DNA from: Aliiroseovarius zhejiangensis
Lineage (GTDB): Bacteria > Pseudomonadota > Alphaproteobacteria > Rhodobacterales > Rhodobacteraceae
Length of the DNA: 64,000 nt
NCBI RefSeq assembly: GCF_014656375.1
Contig: NZ_BNCH01000002.1
Span: 372,001 to 436,000 of the forward strand
Direction of reading: 5' to 3'
Positions within the stretch are counted from its first letter, which is position 1. The number at the start of each line of letters is the position of its first letter. Below, piece after piece: positions 52,421-60,687 of the stretch. The notes under the pieces are model-generated. The model had not been told where the DNA came from and did no database searches. It worked only from the letters and a program-made list of their open reading frames with translations. The position numbers and the translations under genes were made by a program.

Positions 52421-53206
52421 TCACTTGCCCTTCCAGACCGGATCGCGTTTTTCGGCAAACGCGCGGGCGCCTTCCAGCTGATCTTCAGACCGATAAAGCC
52501 GTTCCACGGTTGCAAACTGGCTTTTTGTGATCCGGTTCATCGCGTCCTGAAACTTCATATCCTCAGCCTCGCGCACAATCTCCTTGATTGCGGCGTTGAC
52601 GAGCGGCGGGCCAGACGCGATGAGCGCGGCCATCCTGCGTGCCTCGGCCATCAGGTCGGCGGCGGGGTGGATGTGGTTGATCAAGCCCCAGCGCGCGGCC
52701 TCGTCCGCGTCCAGCCAACGGCCGGTGAACAGCATCTCCATCGCGATGTGATAGGGGATGCGCTTGGGCAGCTTGATGCTGGCGGCATCGGCCACGGTGC
52801 CGGATCGGATTTCAGGCAGGGCGAAACTGGCGTGATCGGCGGCCAAGATGATGTCGGCGGACAGGGCAAGCTCCAACCCGCCGCCGCAGCAGATGCCATT
52901 TACCGCAGCAATCACCGGTTTATTCAGCCCGCGCAGCTCCTGCAAGCCGCCAAACCCACCCAACCCGTAATCACCATCAACCGCGTCGCCGTCCGCCGCC
53001 GCCTTCAGATCCCAGCCGGGGCAGAAGAATTTTTCGCCCGCGCCGGTGATGATCGCCACGCGCAGGTCGGGGTCATCGCGAAACGCGGTGAATACCTCGC
53101 CCATGATGCGGCTGGTGGCCAGATCGATGGCATTGGCCTTGGGGCGGTCCAGCGTGACCTCAAGCACATGGCCGTCGCGGTGGGTCTTGATGGGGGTGTC
53201 GGTCAT
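52421..53206 (-). CDS. caiD: Enoyl-CoA hydratase family, carnitinyl-CoA dehydratase-like (CaiD)
   Basis: The 261-residue crotonase-fold protein would interconvert crotonobetainyl-CoA and carnitinyl-CoA. Family landmarks are GWDLKAAADGDAVDGDYGLGGFGGLQELRGLNKPVIAAVNGICCGGGLELALSADIILAAD and the next glutamate in FALPEIRSG. The GGFGGL stretch and the context fit CaiD better than a beta-oxidation hydratase. It is last in the minus-strand carnitine run. Confidence 0.85.
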   Translation of the reverse strand: MTDTPIKTHRDGHVLEVTLDRPKANAIDLATSRIMGEVFTAFRDDPDLRVAIITGAGEKFFCPGWDLKAAADGDAVDGDYGLGGFGGLQELRGLNKPVIAAVNGICCGGGLELALSADIILAADHASFALPEIRSGTVADAASIKLPKRIPYHIAMEMLFTGRWLDADEAARWGLINHIHPAADLMAEARRMAALIASGPPLVNAAIKEIVREAEDMKFQDAMNRITKSQFATVERLYRSEDQLEGARAFAEKRDPVWKGK

Positions 53207-55237
53207 TCAACTGTCTCCTGTTCGGATAAGGGCGTCGGCGGCCACCGCGCGGTCCGCGGTGACGATCAGGGGGTTAATCTCGATCTCATGCGCGGGTGAT
53301 GCCATGACAAAAGCCTGAACGGCCATCACGGTGTCAAGCACCGCCTCCAGAGCGGCGGGCGCGGTCCCGCGATAACCCTTGAGCAGAGGTGCAATCTTCA
53401 GCCGCATCAGGGCGTCGCGCACCTCGGCTCGGGTTGCGGGCACAAGAAGCGACTGGCTGTCCTGCAACAGCTCGGTCAGGATACCACCCGCCGCGACGGT
53501 CAGCACAAACCCATGCGCCGGGTCGCGGGTGACGCCGACCAACAGCTCGGCAATGGCGCCGGTGATCATTTCCTCAACCAGAAAGCTGTCGCAGGTCATC
53601 GACGTGGCGGCCGCGCGCACTGCATCTTTGTCCGTCAGGTTCAGCTTGACCGCACCTGCTTCGGTCTTGTGGGCCAGCCCTTCGCCCTTCAAAACGACCG
53701 GAAAGCCGATGTCGCTGGCCAGCCGGGCAATCTTGTCAGGGCTCTCGGCACGATGGGCGCGCGGAATGGTCACGCCGTGGCGGGACAGAGCCACCTTGGC
53801 CTGCGCCTCGCTCAGCGCGCCGGTGCACCGTGGTTCGGCCAGAAACACTGGTTCGGGCCGGGTGTGCGGACGGCCAAGGGCAGCGGCGACCTCGATCGCG
53901 TCCATCGCATGGTCAAGACCGCACTGGGGCACGATCCCCTCAGCCACAAGCCGCTGCGCAATCCGCTCGGGCATGTTCTCGGACAACGTGGCAACGATGC
54001 CCATCGGCACCCCGCTTGCTGCGTGGGCCTGTTTGACAGTGTCAATCACCACATCCCAAGCCGCCGCCGAGCAGCGATCACCACGCGGAAAGTCGAGCAC
54101 CACAAACCCAAATCCCAAGTCCGGGGCCATCATGGCGGTGAATGTCTCGGCCATGGCAGGGGCGTTGCCCCAGATATACGTGTGGTAATCCAAAGGGTTG
54201 GCCAGCGCGACCATCGGCCCCAAAGCGGCGCGCAAGCGGGCGGCGCGGTCGGTATCCAGCGGTGGAAAGCAGATGCCTTTACCGTGGGCCGCATCTGCGA
54301 CAAGGCTCGCCTCCCCCCCCGAGCATGACATCGAGGCCACACGATTTGATGCAAGCGGCCCGGCCACATGGACGAGCTTCAATGCCTCAAGAAAGGCGGG
54401 CAGAGATGTGACCTGCCCAATGCCAAGGCGCGAAAACAGGGCCCGCGCGCCCGCGTCACTTCCCGCAAGCGATGCCGTGTGCGAAATCGTCGCTGCCCGC
54501 GCGTGATCGGACTGCCCGACCTTCAGCGCGATAATCGGCTTGCCCAGCTTGCGTGCCCGCGCCGCCAGATCCTCGAGCGCGCGGATGTCGCCGATCCCTT
54601 CGATATGCAAACCCAGCGCGGTGACACGAGGGTCATCCAGCAGGGCCGCACCGATCTGTGCCAACCCGACCTGCGCCTGATTGCCCGCCGTGACCACATA
54701 GGCCACGGGCAGACCACGCGTTTGCATGGTCAAATTGATCGCGATGTTCGAGCTCTGGGTGATCAGCGCCACGCCGCTCTGACAGGGGATGCCGCCATGC
54801 TGATCCGGCCACAGGGCCACACCGTCCAGATAATTCAGAAACCCATAGCAATTCGGCCCGAGGATCGGCATTTCGCCTGCCGCGCCCAGCAATTCCGCCG
54901 CAAGCGACGCCCCTGCGGCACATTCGCTGCTGGCTTCGGCAAAGCCCGAGGCAAAGCAGACCGCACCACCTGCCGTGCGGTCGGATAGGGCGCGGACCAC
55001 CTCGATCGTCGCGTGCCGATTGACGCCGATGAAGCACGCGTCCGGCGCGGAAGGCAAGGCATCAACTGTCGGGTATGCCGGCAGGTTGCCCACCGTTTCA
55101 TGTGTGGGGTGCACCGGCCAGATATCGCCCTTGAAACCGACCTTGCGGCATTGTTCAATCACATTTGCACACCAAGCGCCGCCACCAATGACGGCAATCG
55201 ACCTGGGTCGCAGCAGACGTGAGAGATCAGGTTGCAT
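53207..55237 (-). CDS. NDP-forming acyl-CoA synthetase (acetate-CoA ligase family)
   Basis: This 676-residue protein is a single-chain NDP-forming acyl-CoA synthetase. The order is a CoA-binding domain (PRSIAVIGGGAWCANVI), a succinyl-CoA synthetase alpha-like domain (MPILGPNCYGFLN; ALITQSSNIAINL) with the likely phospho-histidine H253 in SHTASLAGSD, and an ATP-grasp domain at the C-terminus (VVLKGEGLAHKTEAGAVKLNLTD). It would activate a carboxylate with CoA and ATP. In this place it could load carnitine, crotonobetaine or gamma-butyrobetaine instead of the AMP-forming CaiC. The ATG at 55237 is preferred to a GTG four codons earlier. Confidence 0.85.
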   Translation of the reverse strand: MQPDLSRLLRPRSIAVIGGGAWCANVIEQCRKVGFKGDIWPVHPTHETVGNLPAYPTVDALPSAPDACFIGVNRHATIEVVRALSDRTAGGAVCFASGFAEASSECAAGASLAAELLGAAGEMPILGPNCYGFLNYLDGVALWPDQHGGIPCQSGVALITQSSNIAINLTMQTRGLPVAYVVTAGNQAQVGLAQIGAALLDDPRVTALGLHIEGIGDIRALEDLAARARKLGKPIIALKVGQSDHARAATISHTASLAGSDAGARALFSRLGIGQVTSLPAFLEALKLVHVAGPLASNRVASMSCSGGEASLVADAAHGKGICFPPLDTDRAARLRAALGPMVALANPLDYHTYIWGNAPAMAETFTAMMAPDLGFGFVVLDFPRGDRCSAAAWDVVIDTVKQAHAASGVPMGIVATLSENMPERIAQRLVAEGIVPQCGLDHAMDAIEVAAALGRPHTRPEPVFLAEPRCTGALSEAQAKVALSRHGVTIPRAHRAESPDKIARLASDIGFPVVLKGEGLAHKTEAGAVKLNLTDKDAVRAAATSMTCDSFLVEEMITGAIAELLVGVTRDPAHGFVLTVAAGGILTELLQDSQSLLVPATRAEVRDALMRLKIAPLLKGYRGTAPAALEAVLDTVMAVQAFVMASPAHEIEINPLIVTADRAVAADALIRTGDS

Positions 55238-55303
55238 GATCGCATCCACGGGCGAATGGGTGGATGGTGCGGGGGCGCTGCCCCCCTTGGCCGTTGGCCA
55301 ATT

Positions 55304-55333
55304 CCCCCCGGGATATTTCTGGACAGAAGAAGC
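55304..55333 (+). repeat. Dispersed Rhodobacteraceae-type element, copy 1
   Basis: The core is GGATATTT, then CTGGA, then CAGAAGAA, preceded by a C/G run. It is followed by a reverse copy at 55456-55486. Confidence 0.6.
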
Positions 55334-55455
55334 AACGATTTATTAACCTTGTCCGCGCATAAGGAACGAGCGGTACAGGCGGGGACGCCGATGACCGCGC
55401 CAGGAGAAGCACGATCAGGTGTTTCAACGCGCGGGGGGATCCGATGGGTCCTCCT

Positions 55456-55486
55456 GCGTTTCTTCTGGCTTCAAATATCCTCGCCG
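55456..55486 (-). repeat. Dispersed Rhodobacteraceae-type element, copy 2 (reverse)
   Basis: On the minus strand it reads GAGGATATTT, then GAAGC, then CAGAAGAA. The core and the five-base spacer match copy 1 in the opposite direction. Confidence 0.6.
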
Positions 55487-55499
55487 AAGGCATTGAATC

Positions 55500-56660
55500 T
55501 CATGCTCCCAGGGGGCGAAACAGGTCGCGACTGATGATGTGGCGCTGGATTTCAGATGTGCCGTCCCAGATGCGCTCGACGCGGGCGTCGCGCCAGAACC
55601 GTTCGATCGGGAAGTCGTTCATTAGGCCCATACCACCAAAGATCTGTAGCGTGGTGTCCGTCACGCGGGCCAGCATTTCGGAGGCGTAGAGCTTGGCGGA
55701 GGCGATTTCGCGGTTGGCGGGCAGGTTCTGGTCCAGTCGCCACGCGCCGGAGAGGGTCAGCCAATCGGCAGCGTCGATTTCAGTGATCATGTCGGCGACC
55801 TGAAAACTGACGCCTTGGAACTTGGCGATGGGTTGGCCGAACTGCTTACGCTCGGCGGCGTACTCTAGCGCCATGTCAAAGCAGCGTCGCGCACGGCCCA
55901 CGCAGAAGGCCGCCACCGTCAGGCGCGTGGCATAGAGCCATTCATTCATCACCGCAAAGCCGCCATCGACCTCGCCCAGAACCTGCGTATCGGGCAGGCG
56001 GCAATTGTCGAAATCAAGGATGCAATTCTTGTAACCTTTATGGCTGACCGAGGCATAGCCGTCGCGCACCTCAAACCCGTTTGTGCTGCGGTCGACCAGA
56101 AAGCAGGTGATGCGCTTCTTTGGCACTTTCGGGGTGTCATCGACACCTGTCGCAACGAAAACAATAAAGAAATCAGCATGATCTGCGCCAGAGATGAAGT
56201 GTTTTGACCCGTTCAGCACCCAATCGCCGCCATCCCGTACAGCCGAGCATTTCATGCCCCGCACGTCCGATCCGGCGTCCGGTTCGGTCATCGCCAGCGC
56301 GTCCATCCTCTCGCCCCGCACGGCGGGCAGCAGGTAGCGGTCACGCTGATCGCCTGTGCAGGCCATCAGGATGTTCTGCGGTCGCCCGAAGAAATGGGTC
56401 AGCGCCATTGACCCGCGCCCAAGTTCGCGTTCCACAAGCGTGAAGTCGAGGTGGCTGAGCCCCGCGCCGCCCACCTCTTCAGGGAAGTTGCAGGCATAGA
56501 AGCCCAGTTCGATGCATTTTTGCTTGATCTCTTGCCCCAGCTCGTGCGGCACCTGGCCGGTGCGTTCGACGAGTTCTTCGTGCGGGTAAATCTCGTTCTC
56601 GACAAAGCTGCGCACGGTCGAGACGATCATGTCCTGTTCTTCCGACAATCCGAAATGCAT
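55500..56660 (-). CDS. Acyl-CoA dehydrogenase, crotonobetainyl-CoA dehydrogenase-like (CaiA)
   Basis: The 386-residue flavoenzyme has the ACAD fold: an N-terminal helical domain, the substrate/FAD segment ALAMTEPDAGSDVRGMKCSA, and C-terminal QIFGGMGLMNDFPIERFWRDARVERIWDGTSEIQR. The catalytic base at this last place is usually Glu (YEGT); here it is D366 (WDGT). In the carnitine context it would act on gamma-butyrobetainyl-CoA or crotonobetainyl-CoA. It is one base apart from the carnitine dehydrogenase stop, in the same direction. Confidence 0.87.
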   Translation of the reverse strand: MHFGLSEEQDMIVSTVRSFVENEIYPHEELVERTGQVPHELGQEIKQKCIELGFYACNFPEEVGGAGLSHLDFTLVERELGRGSMALTHFFGRPQNILMACTGDQRDRYLLPAVRGERMDALAMTEPDAGSDVRGMKCSAVRDGGDWVLNGSKHFISGADHADFFIVFVATGVDDTPKVPKKRITCFLVDRSTNGFEVRDGYASVSHKGYKNCILDFDNCRLPDTQVLGEVDGGFAVMNEWLYATRLTVAAFCVGRARRCFDMALEYAAERKQFGQPIAKFQGVSFQVADMITEIDAADWLTLSGAWRLDQNLPANREIASAKLYASEMLARVTDTTLQIFGGMGLMNDFPIERFWRDARVERIWDGTSEIQRHIISRDLFRPLGA

Positions 56661-58054
56661 CAGGTAGTTCCTCTCGCGTGCAGGGTCGCTAGTGTTTCGA
56701 CGCGGGCTTCCACATCGGCGCGGGGCGGGCAGGATTTGCGCGTGGTCAGGTCCACATGCAGAAGGAACTGGTCGCAGGTGGCCAGAAGGCTGTCGTCAGC
56801 TTTGCGGCGCATCTCGTGCCACAGGCGCAGTTTCTTGCCCTCGCCAAGCGTCACTGTGCTGTCGACGTAAACCGCTTCGCCCGCGTGGCATTCATCCAGA
56901 TACTTGATGTTGGTCTCGGCGGTGAAAAAGCTGAGGCCTGAGCCGATGTAATCCGCATCCGCGCCCACATGCGCCATCACGCGGTCGGCGGCGTCGGAAA
57001 ACACCTGCCCATAGCGCCCTTCGTTCATGTGGCCATTATAGTCGGTCCAGTCGATGGGCACGTCACGGGCGACGGTGCGCAGGGGGGTGGTATCGGTCAT
57101 GGCGTGCCACAGGTCCGCTTCGTGGTCGCGGACCACGCGGCCCGCGCCAGACCCCGGACCGCGCGCCTTCAAGGCGCGCAGGATCGACACGAGGTTGTCA
57201 TCGCGAAGCCGCTCCAATTCGCGGATCGACATATGGCCGGATTGCGCGTCGGATTGGTCTGCGATCAGGTCGACCAATTCGTCGGTGAACTCCGGCACGT
57301 CCATCAGTTTGGTCCACGGCCAGGACAGGCAGGGGCCGAACTGCGCCATGAAATGTTTCATCCCCGCTTCGCCACCCGCGACGCGGTAGGTTTCAAACAG
57401 GCCCATCTGCGCCCAGCGAAGGCCGAAACCCATGCGGATTGCCTCGTCGATTTCCTCGGTGTTGGCGATGCCGTCCTTGACCAGCCAGAGCGCCTCGCGC
57501 CAGACGGCTTCCAGGAAACGGTCGGCGATATGGGCGTCGATTTCCTTGCGGACCTTCAAGGGGAACATGCCGATACCGCTTAGGATGTCGGCGGCGCGGG
57601 CGCAGGTGTCGGCGTCGCCTACAAGCTCGATCAATGGCAGAAGATAGACCGGGTTGAACGGATGCGCGACAATCGCACGCGCGCCTTTTTCGTTCAGTTC
57701 CGAGGGTTTGAAGCCTGATGTTGACGATCCGATGATCGCCTCGTCGGGGGCGTATTGCATCAGGTCGGCCAGAACCTTGTGCTTCAACTCCAGCCGCTCC
57801 GGCACGCTTTCCTGCACCCAGTCGGCACCTGCAACAGATTGGGCCAGATCGCTGTGATAGGTCAGCCTGCCTTCCGGCGGAAGCGCGGTGTCGTAAAGCC
57901 CGGGCAGGGCGCGGCGGGCGTTCATCAGAACTTCGCTGATCTTGCGTTCGGCCTCGGGGTCGGGGTCGAACACGGCGACGTCCCATCCGTTCAGCAAAAA
58001 CCGCGCGGCCCAGCCGCCGCCGATCACGCCGCCGCCGATAATGGCCGCCTTCAT
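56660..58054 (-). CDS. lcdH: L-carnitine dehydrogenase fused to a betainyl-CoA thioesterase
   Basis: This 464-residue protein is a fusion. Residues 1-310 are a 3-hydroxyacyl-CoA dehydrogenase-like NAD enzyme (Rossmann motif IIGGGVIGGGWAARF; catalytic H131 in AHPFNPVYLLPLIELVGD) that oxidises L-carnitine to 3-dehydrocarnitine. Residues 325-450 are a hot-dog thioesterase (VPIDWTDYNGHMNEGRYGQVFSDAADRVM; SFFTAETNIKYLDECHAGEAV). This pairing is known in carnitine degradation, where the thioesterase frees betaine from betainyl-CoA. The ATG at 58054 overlaps the BKACE gene stop by four bases. Confidence 0.92.
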   Translation of the reverse strand: MKAAIIGGGVIGGGWAARFLLNGWDVAVFDPDPEAERKISEVLMNARRALPGLYDTALPPEGRLTYHSDLAQSVAGADWVQESVPERLELKHKVLADLMQYAPDEAIIGSSTSGFKPSELNEKGARAIVAHPFNPVYLLPLIELVGDADTCARAADILSGIGMFPLKVRKEIDAHIADRFLEAVWREALWLVKDGIANTEEIDEAIRMGFGLRWAQMGLFETYRVAGGEAGMKHFMAQFGPCLSWPWTKLMDVPEFTDELVDLIADQSDAQSGHMSIRELERLRDDNLVSILRALKARGPGSGAGRVVRDHEADLWHAMTDTTPLRTVARDVPIDWTDYNGHMNEGRYGQVFSDAADRVMAHVGADADYIGSGLSFFTAETNIKYLDECHAGEAVYVDSTVTLGEGKKLRLWHEMRRKADDSLLATCDQFLLHVDLTTRKSCPPRADVEARVETLATLHARGTT

Positions 58055-58962
58055 TTGGGTGCCCTTTTCACCAGCCCCAGCTTTTCGCGCACTTCGCCAG
58101 GGCCAATCACGCGCGCACCCATGGCTTCGATGATACCGCGCGCACGGGTGACAAGCTGTTCGTTGGTCGCAAGCTCGCCCTTGCCCAGCCACAGGTTATC
58201 CTCAAGCCCCACGCGCACGTTGCCGCCCGCCAGCACGGCGGCGGCGGCATAGGCCATCTGGTTGCGCCCCAGCGAAAAGGCCGAGAACGTCCAGTCGTCC
58301 GGCACATTGTTCACCATCGCCATGAAGGTGTTCAGATCGTCGGGCGCGCCCCACGGCACACCCATGCACAGCTGCACAAGGGCAGGGGCGTCCAGCACGC
58401 CTTCTTTCACCAATTCCTTGGCGAACCACAGATGGCCGGTGTCGAATGCCTCGATCTCGGGTTTCACGCCAAGGTCGGTCATCATCTGCCCCATGGCGCG
58501 CAACATGCCGGGGGTGTTGGTCATGACATAATCGGCCTCGGCAAAATTCATCGTGCCGCAATCCAGCGTGCAGATTTCGGGCAGGCATTCGGCCACATGG
58601 GCCACACGTTCGGCCGCGCCGATCATGTCGGTGCCCGCGTCGTTCACCGGCATCGGCGCATCGGTTGGGCCGAAGGTGATGTCGCCGCCCATGCCGGCGG
58701 TCAGGTTCAGGACCACGTCCACATCGGCATCGCGGATGCGGTCCGTGACTTCGCGATAGAGCTTCAGATCGCGCGAGGGGATGCCTGTCTCGGGGTCGCG
58801 CACATGGCAATGCACGATGGCGGCACCCGCCTTCGCAGCAGCAATCGCGCTGTCGGCAATCTGTTTGGGGCTGCGCGGCACATGGGGGGATCGGTCCTGC
58901 GTGCTGCCCGACCCCGTCACGGCACAGGTGATGAAAACGTCGGTGTTCATGGAGAGCGGCAT
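58051..58962 (-). CDS. Beta-keto acid cleavage enzyme (BKACE) for 3-dehydrocarnitine
   Basis: The 303-residue TIM-barrel protein belongs to the 3-keto-5-aminohexanoate cleavage family. Zinc ligands H51 and H53 (IVHCHVRDP) and the C-terminal SLGRNQ and RVGLEDN motifs are present. With lcdH next to it, the likely reaction is 3-dehydrocarnitine + acetyl-CoA to betainyl-CoA + acetoacetate. The ATG at 58962 is preceded by GAGGA; a second ATG four codons later has no Shine-Dalgarno. It is first of the minus-strand carnitine run. Confidence 0.92.
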   Translation of the reverse strand: MPLSMNTDVFITCAVTGSGSTQDRSPHVPRSPKQIADSAIAAAKAGAAIVHCHVRDPETGIPSRDLKLYREVTDRIRDADVDVVLNLTAGMGGDITFGPTDAPMPVNDAGTDMIGAAERVAHVAECLPEICTLDCGTMNFAEADYVMTNTPGMLRAMGQMMTDLGVKPEIEAFDTGHLWFAKELVKEGVLDAPALVQLCMGVPWGAPDDLNTFMAMVNNVPDDWTFSAFSLGRNQMAYAAAAVLAGGNVRVGLEDNLWLGKGELATNEQLVTRARGIIEAMGARVIGPGEVREKLGLVKRAPK

Positions 58963-59020
58963 GGTGTCCTCGGCATCTGGTTCGCGTGTTCATTTATGAT
59001 GTCCGGGATTGACGGGCGTG

Positions 59021-59048
59021 TTATGCAGAATTAATCAAAATTATGCAG
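59021..59048 (+). promoter_or_regulatory. Direct repeats TTATGCAG at the cdhR-like start, candidate AraC-type sites
   Basis: TTATGCAG occurs at 59021-59028 and again at 59041-59048, exactly 20 bases apart and on the same face of the helix. The second copy includes the ATG of the regulator. A weaker TTATGATG lies at 58994. AraC-type proteins bind such direct repeats; autoregulation is inference. Confidence 0.4.
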
Positions 59049-60017
59049 GTTTGGTCGAAATCCACTCAAAAACCACGCCGTATCGGCTTTTTGCTGTTCG
59101 ATCGCTTCTCGAATCTGGCGCTTGCCAACCTGTTGGAGCCGTTGCGGGCGGCCAACATGCTTCTGGGTCGGCAGGCCTATGAATGGCAGATCGGTGCGCC
59201 GGAGAACGGTGTGGTTCACAGCTCCAGCGGCTTGCCGGTGATGCCGACGGTGCGGCTGTCGGATCTGGGGCCGGGGGATACTCTGTTTGCTGTGGCGAGC
59301 TATGATTATCAGGCCCATGCCACGCCGGGCAATGCCAAGACCCTGCGCGTGCTGGCCGGGCGGTTTCAGACCATGGCCGGGGTTGATACAGGGGGCTGGC
59401 TTTTGGCGGCGGCGGGGCTGCTGGACGGCGGGCGGGCCACCATCCACTATGACCTGTTGGACGCGTTTGCCGAACGGTTCCCGACAATCGAGGTGGAGCG
59501 CGCCCGTTGGGTCAAGGATCGCGACCGGATCACGTGCAGTGGCGGAATGGCGGCCTATGAGCTGGCCTGTGACCTGATCAAGGACGATCACGGCGCAGCG
59601 CTTCTGTTAGAAGTCACGCAGCTGTTCATGTCCGACAGCATGACCACGCCCCATGCCCTGACCCGGGTGCGCGGTGACCGCCGGGTCGAGGTCTGCCTGC
59701 GCGAGATGGAGGCGCATATCGAAACGCCCCTGACCATCCCGGATCTGGCCCGCCGCTCGGGCTGCCGGTTGCGCGATCTGGAACAGCGATTCGCGCGTCA
59801 CTTCGGGGCCACGCCCCGGCAGGTCTATCGCCGGTTGCGGCTGAATGCGGCGAAACGGATGCTGGCAGACGGCGGCACCTCGATTGCCGAGGTGGCGCTG
59901 CGTGCAGGCTATGGCGATGCGAGCGCCTTTGCCCGCGCCTTTCGTGCTGAGTTTGGCCTGACCCCGCGCGACGCCGCGCGCGATGCCCCGGTTACAACAG
60001 CGGCTCGACGCCGATGA
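59043..60017 (+). CDS. cdhR: GlxA/CdhR-like AraC-family regulator of carnitine genes
   Basis: This 324-residue protein has an N-terminal DJ-1/PfpI-like (GATase1-like) domain (RIGFLLFDRFSNLALANLLEPLRAAN) and a C-terminal AraC helix-turn-helix pair (PLTIPDLARRSGCRLRDLEQRFARHFGATPRQVYRRLRLNAAKRML; SIAEVALRAGYGDASAFARAFRAEFGLTPR). This is the layout of CdhR, the carnitine dehydrogenase regulator of Pseudomonas. It is divergent from the carnitine genes. No Shine-Dalgarno is seen before its ATG, and no other start fits upstream because of a stop at 59010. Its end overlaps the convergent NnrU gene by 26 bases. Confidence 0.88.
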   Translation: MQVWSKSTQKPRRIGFLLFDRFSNLALANLLEPLRAANMLLGRQAYEWQIGAPENGVVHSSSGLPVMPTVRLSDLGPGDTLFAVASYDYQAHATPGNAKTLRVLAGRFQTMAGVDTGGWLLAAAGLLDGGRATIHYDLLDAFAERFPTIEVERARWVKDRDRITCSGGMAAYELACDLIKDDHGAALLLEVTQLFMSDSMTTPHALTRVRGDRRVEVCLREMEAHIETPLTIPDLARRSGCRLRDLEQRFARHFGATPRQVYRRLRLNAAKRMLADGGTSIAEVALRAGYGDASAFARAFRAEFGLTPRDAARDAPVTTAARRR

Positions 60018-60648
60018 CCGGGCCGTGCAGCCACAGCAGAAGGGCATAGAGCGCCACGGCAATGCCGACGCGGATCAGGCCGCTTTGCGTGATCGTGATC
60101 TCGCGCCGCGTATCGGCCAGCCGTGACCATTCATCCGCACCCAGAATGCGCTTCTTGCGCCGGTCGATGATCCACATTCCCAGAAGGGCAAAACCTGCAA
60201 ACACCACGAACAGGATCACGTGGGCCAAGTTGCCATTGGGAACCATATGCCCGAACGCCCACAGAAACAGCGCGACCAACAGAGGATGGCGCATCCAGCC
60301 GATCAGGCCGGGATTGTCGGGGTCGAAGCGATCATTGTTCGACCCCCCGAAAGACAGTGGATTGGGGCGGCCAAGCGCCAGTGCCGCGATCACGCAGACC
60401 AGAAACATCACGGTCAGCGTCACGTGGTTTTGCCACGGCTCCCAATCCCAGAGCCCTACAAAGGGCGCGCGCCCGGCGGCCACGATCACCAACGCCAAGA
60501 CGGCAATCGACAGAAGCGAGTAAGCGAAGGTGAAGCCCCGCGCGCCCAGCAAGGAGACCAGCCGCGATTTCACCGCTGGGCGGACGGGAATGGAATGGGT
60601 CAGGAAAAACACAAGAAACGCCAGGAAATACGCGCCCCATCCGATCAT
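59992..60648 (-). CDS. NnrU-family membrane protein
   Basis: The 218-residue protein has about five to six transmembrane segments (GAYFLAFLVFFLTHSIPVRP; LLSIAVLALVIVAAG; HVTLTVMFLVCVIAALALG; AHVILFVVFAGFALLGMWIIDRRKK). The segments HPLLVALFLWAFGHMVPNGN and DEWSRL are typical of NnrU/isoprenylcysteine methyltransferase-like proteins. NnrU was named in denitrification, but its role is unclear and no nir/nor genes are near. Confidence 0.82.
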   Translation of the reverse strand: MIGWGAYFLAFLVFFLTHSIPVRPAVKSRLVSLLGARGFTFAYSLLSIAVLALVIVAAGRAPFVGLWDWEPWQNHVTLTVMFLVCVIAALALGRPNPLSFGGSNNDRFDPDNPGLIGWMRHPLLVALFLWAFGHMVPNGNLAHVILFVVFAGFALLGMWIIDRRKKRILGADEWSRLADTRREITITQSGLIRVGIAVALYALLLWLHGPVIGVEPLL

Positions 60649-60687
60649 GGTGGCCTCCGATTGATGCTGTTTGCCGAGGGTCTTCTA

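Larger units (their letters stand above)
55238..55499. other. Non-coding gap with an inverted pair of GGATATTT-N5-CAGAAGAA elements
   Basis: No gene is convincing in these 262 bases between two minus-strand genes. It holds a G/C palindrome GGGGGC-GCT-GCCCCC (55271-55285). Two copies of the same element follow: one forward (55304-55333) and one in reverse (55456-55486). Both have GGATATTT, a five-base spacer and CAGAAGAA. Such elements seem common at gene ends in Rhodobacteraceae, as far as I recall. Confidence 0.6.

Noticed and set aside
55232-55534. 100-codon plus-strand frame in the gap between the CoA synthetase and dehydrogenase genes
   Set aside because: It covers the repeated GGATATTT elements and a G/C palindrome, and shows no domain or ribosome-binding site.
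58055-58192. Upstream extension of the carnitine dehydrogenase frame
   Set aside because: It overlaps the end of the BKACE gene; the Rossmann motif begins at MKAAIIGGG, at 58054.
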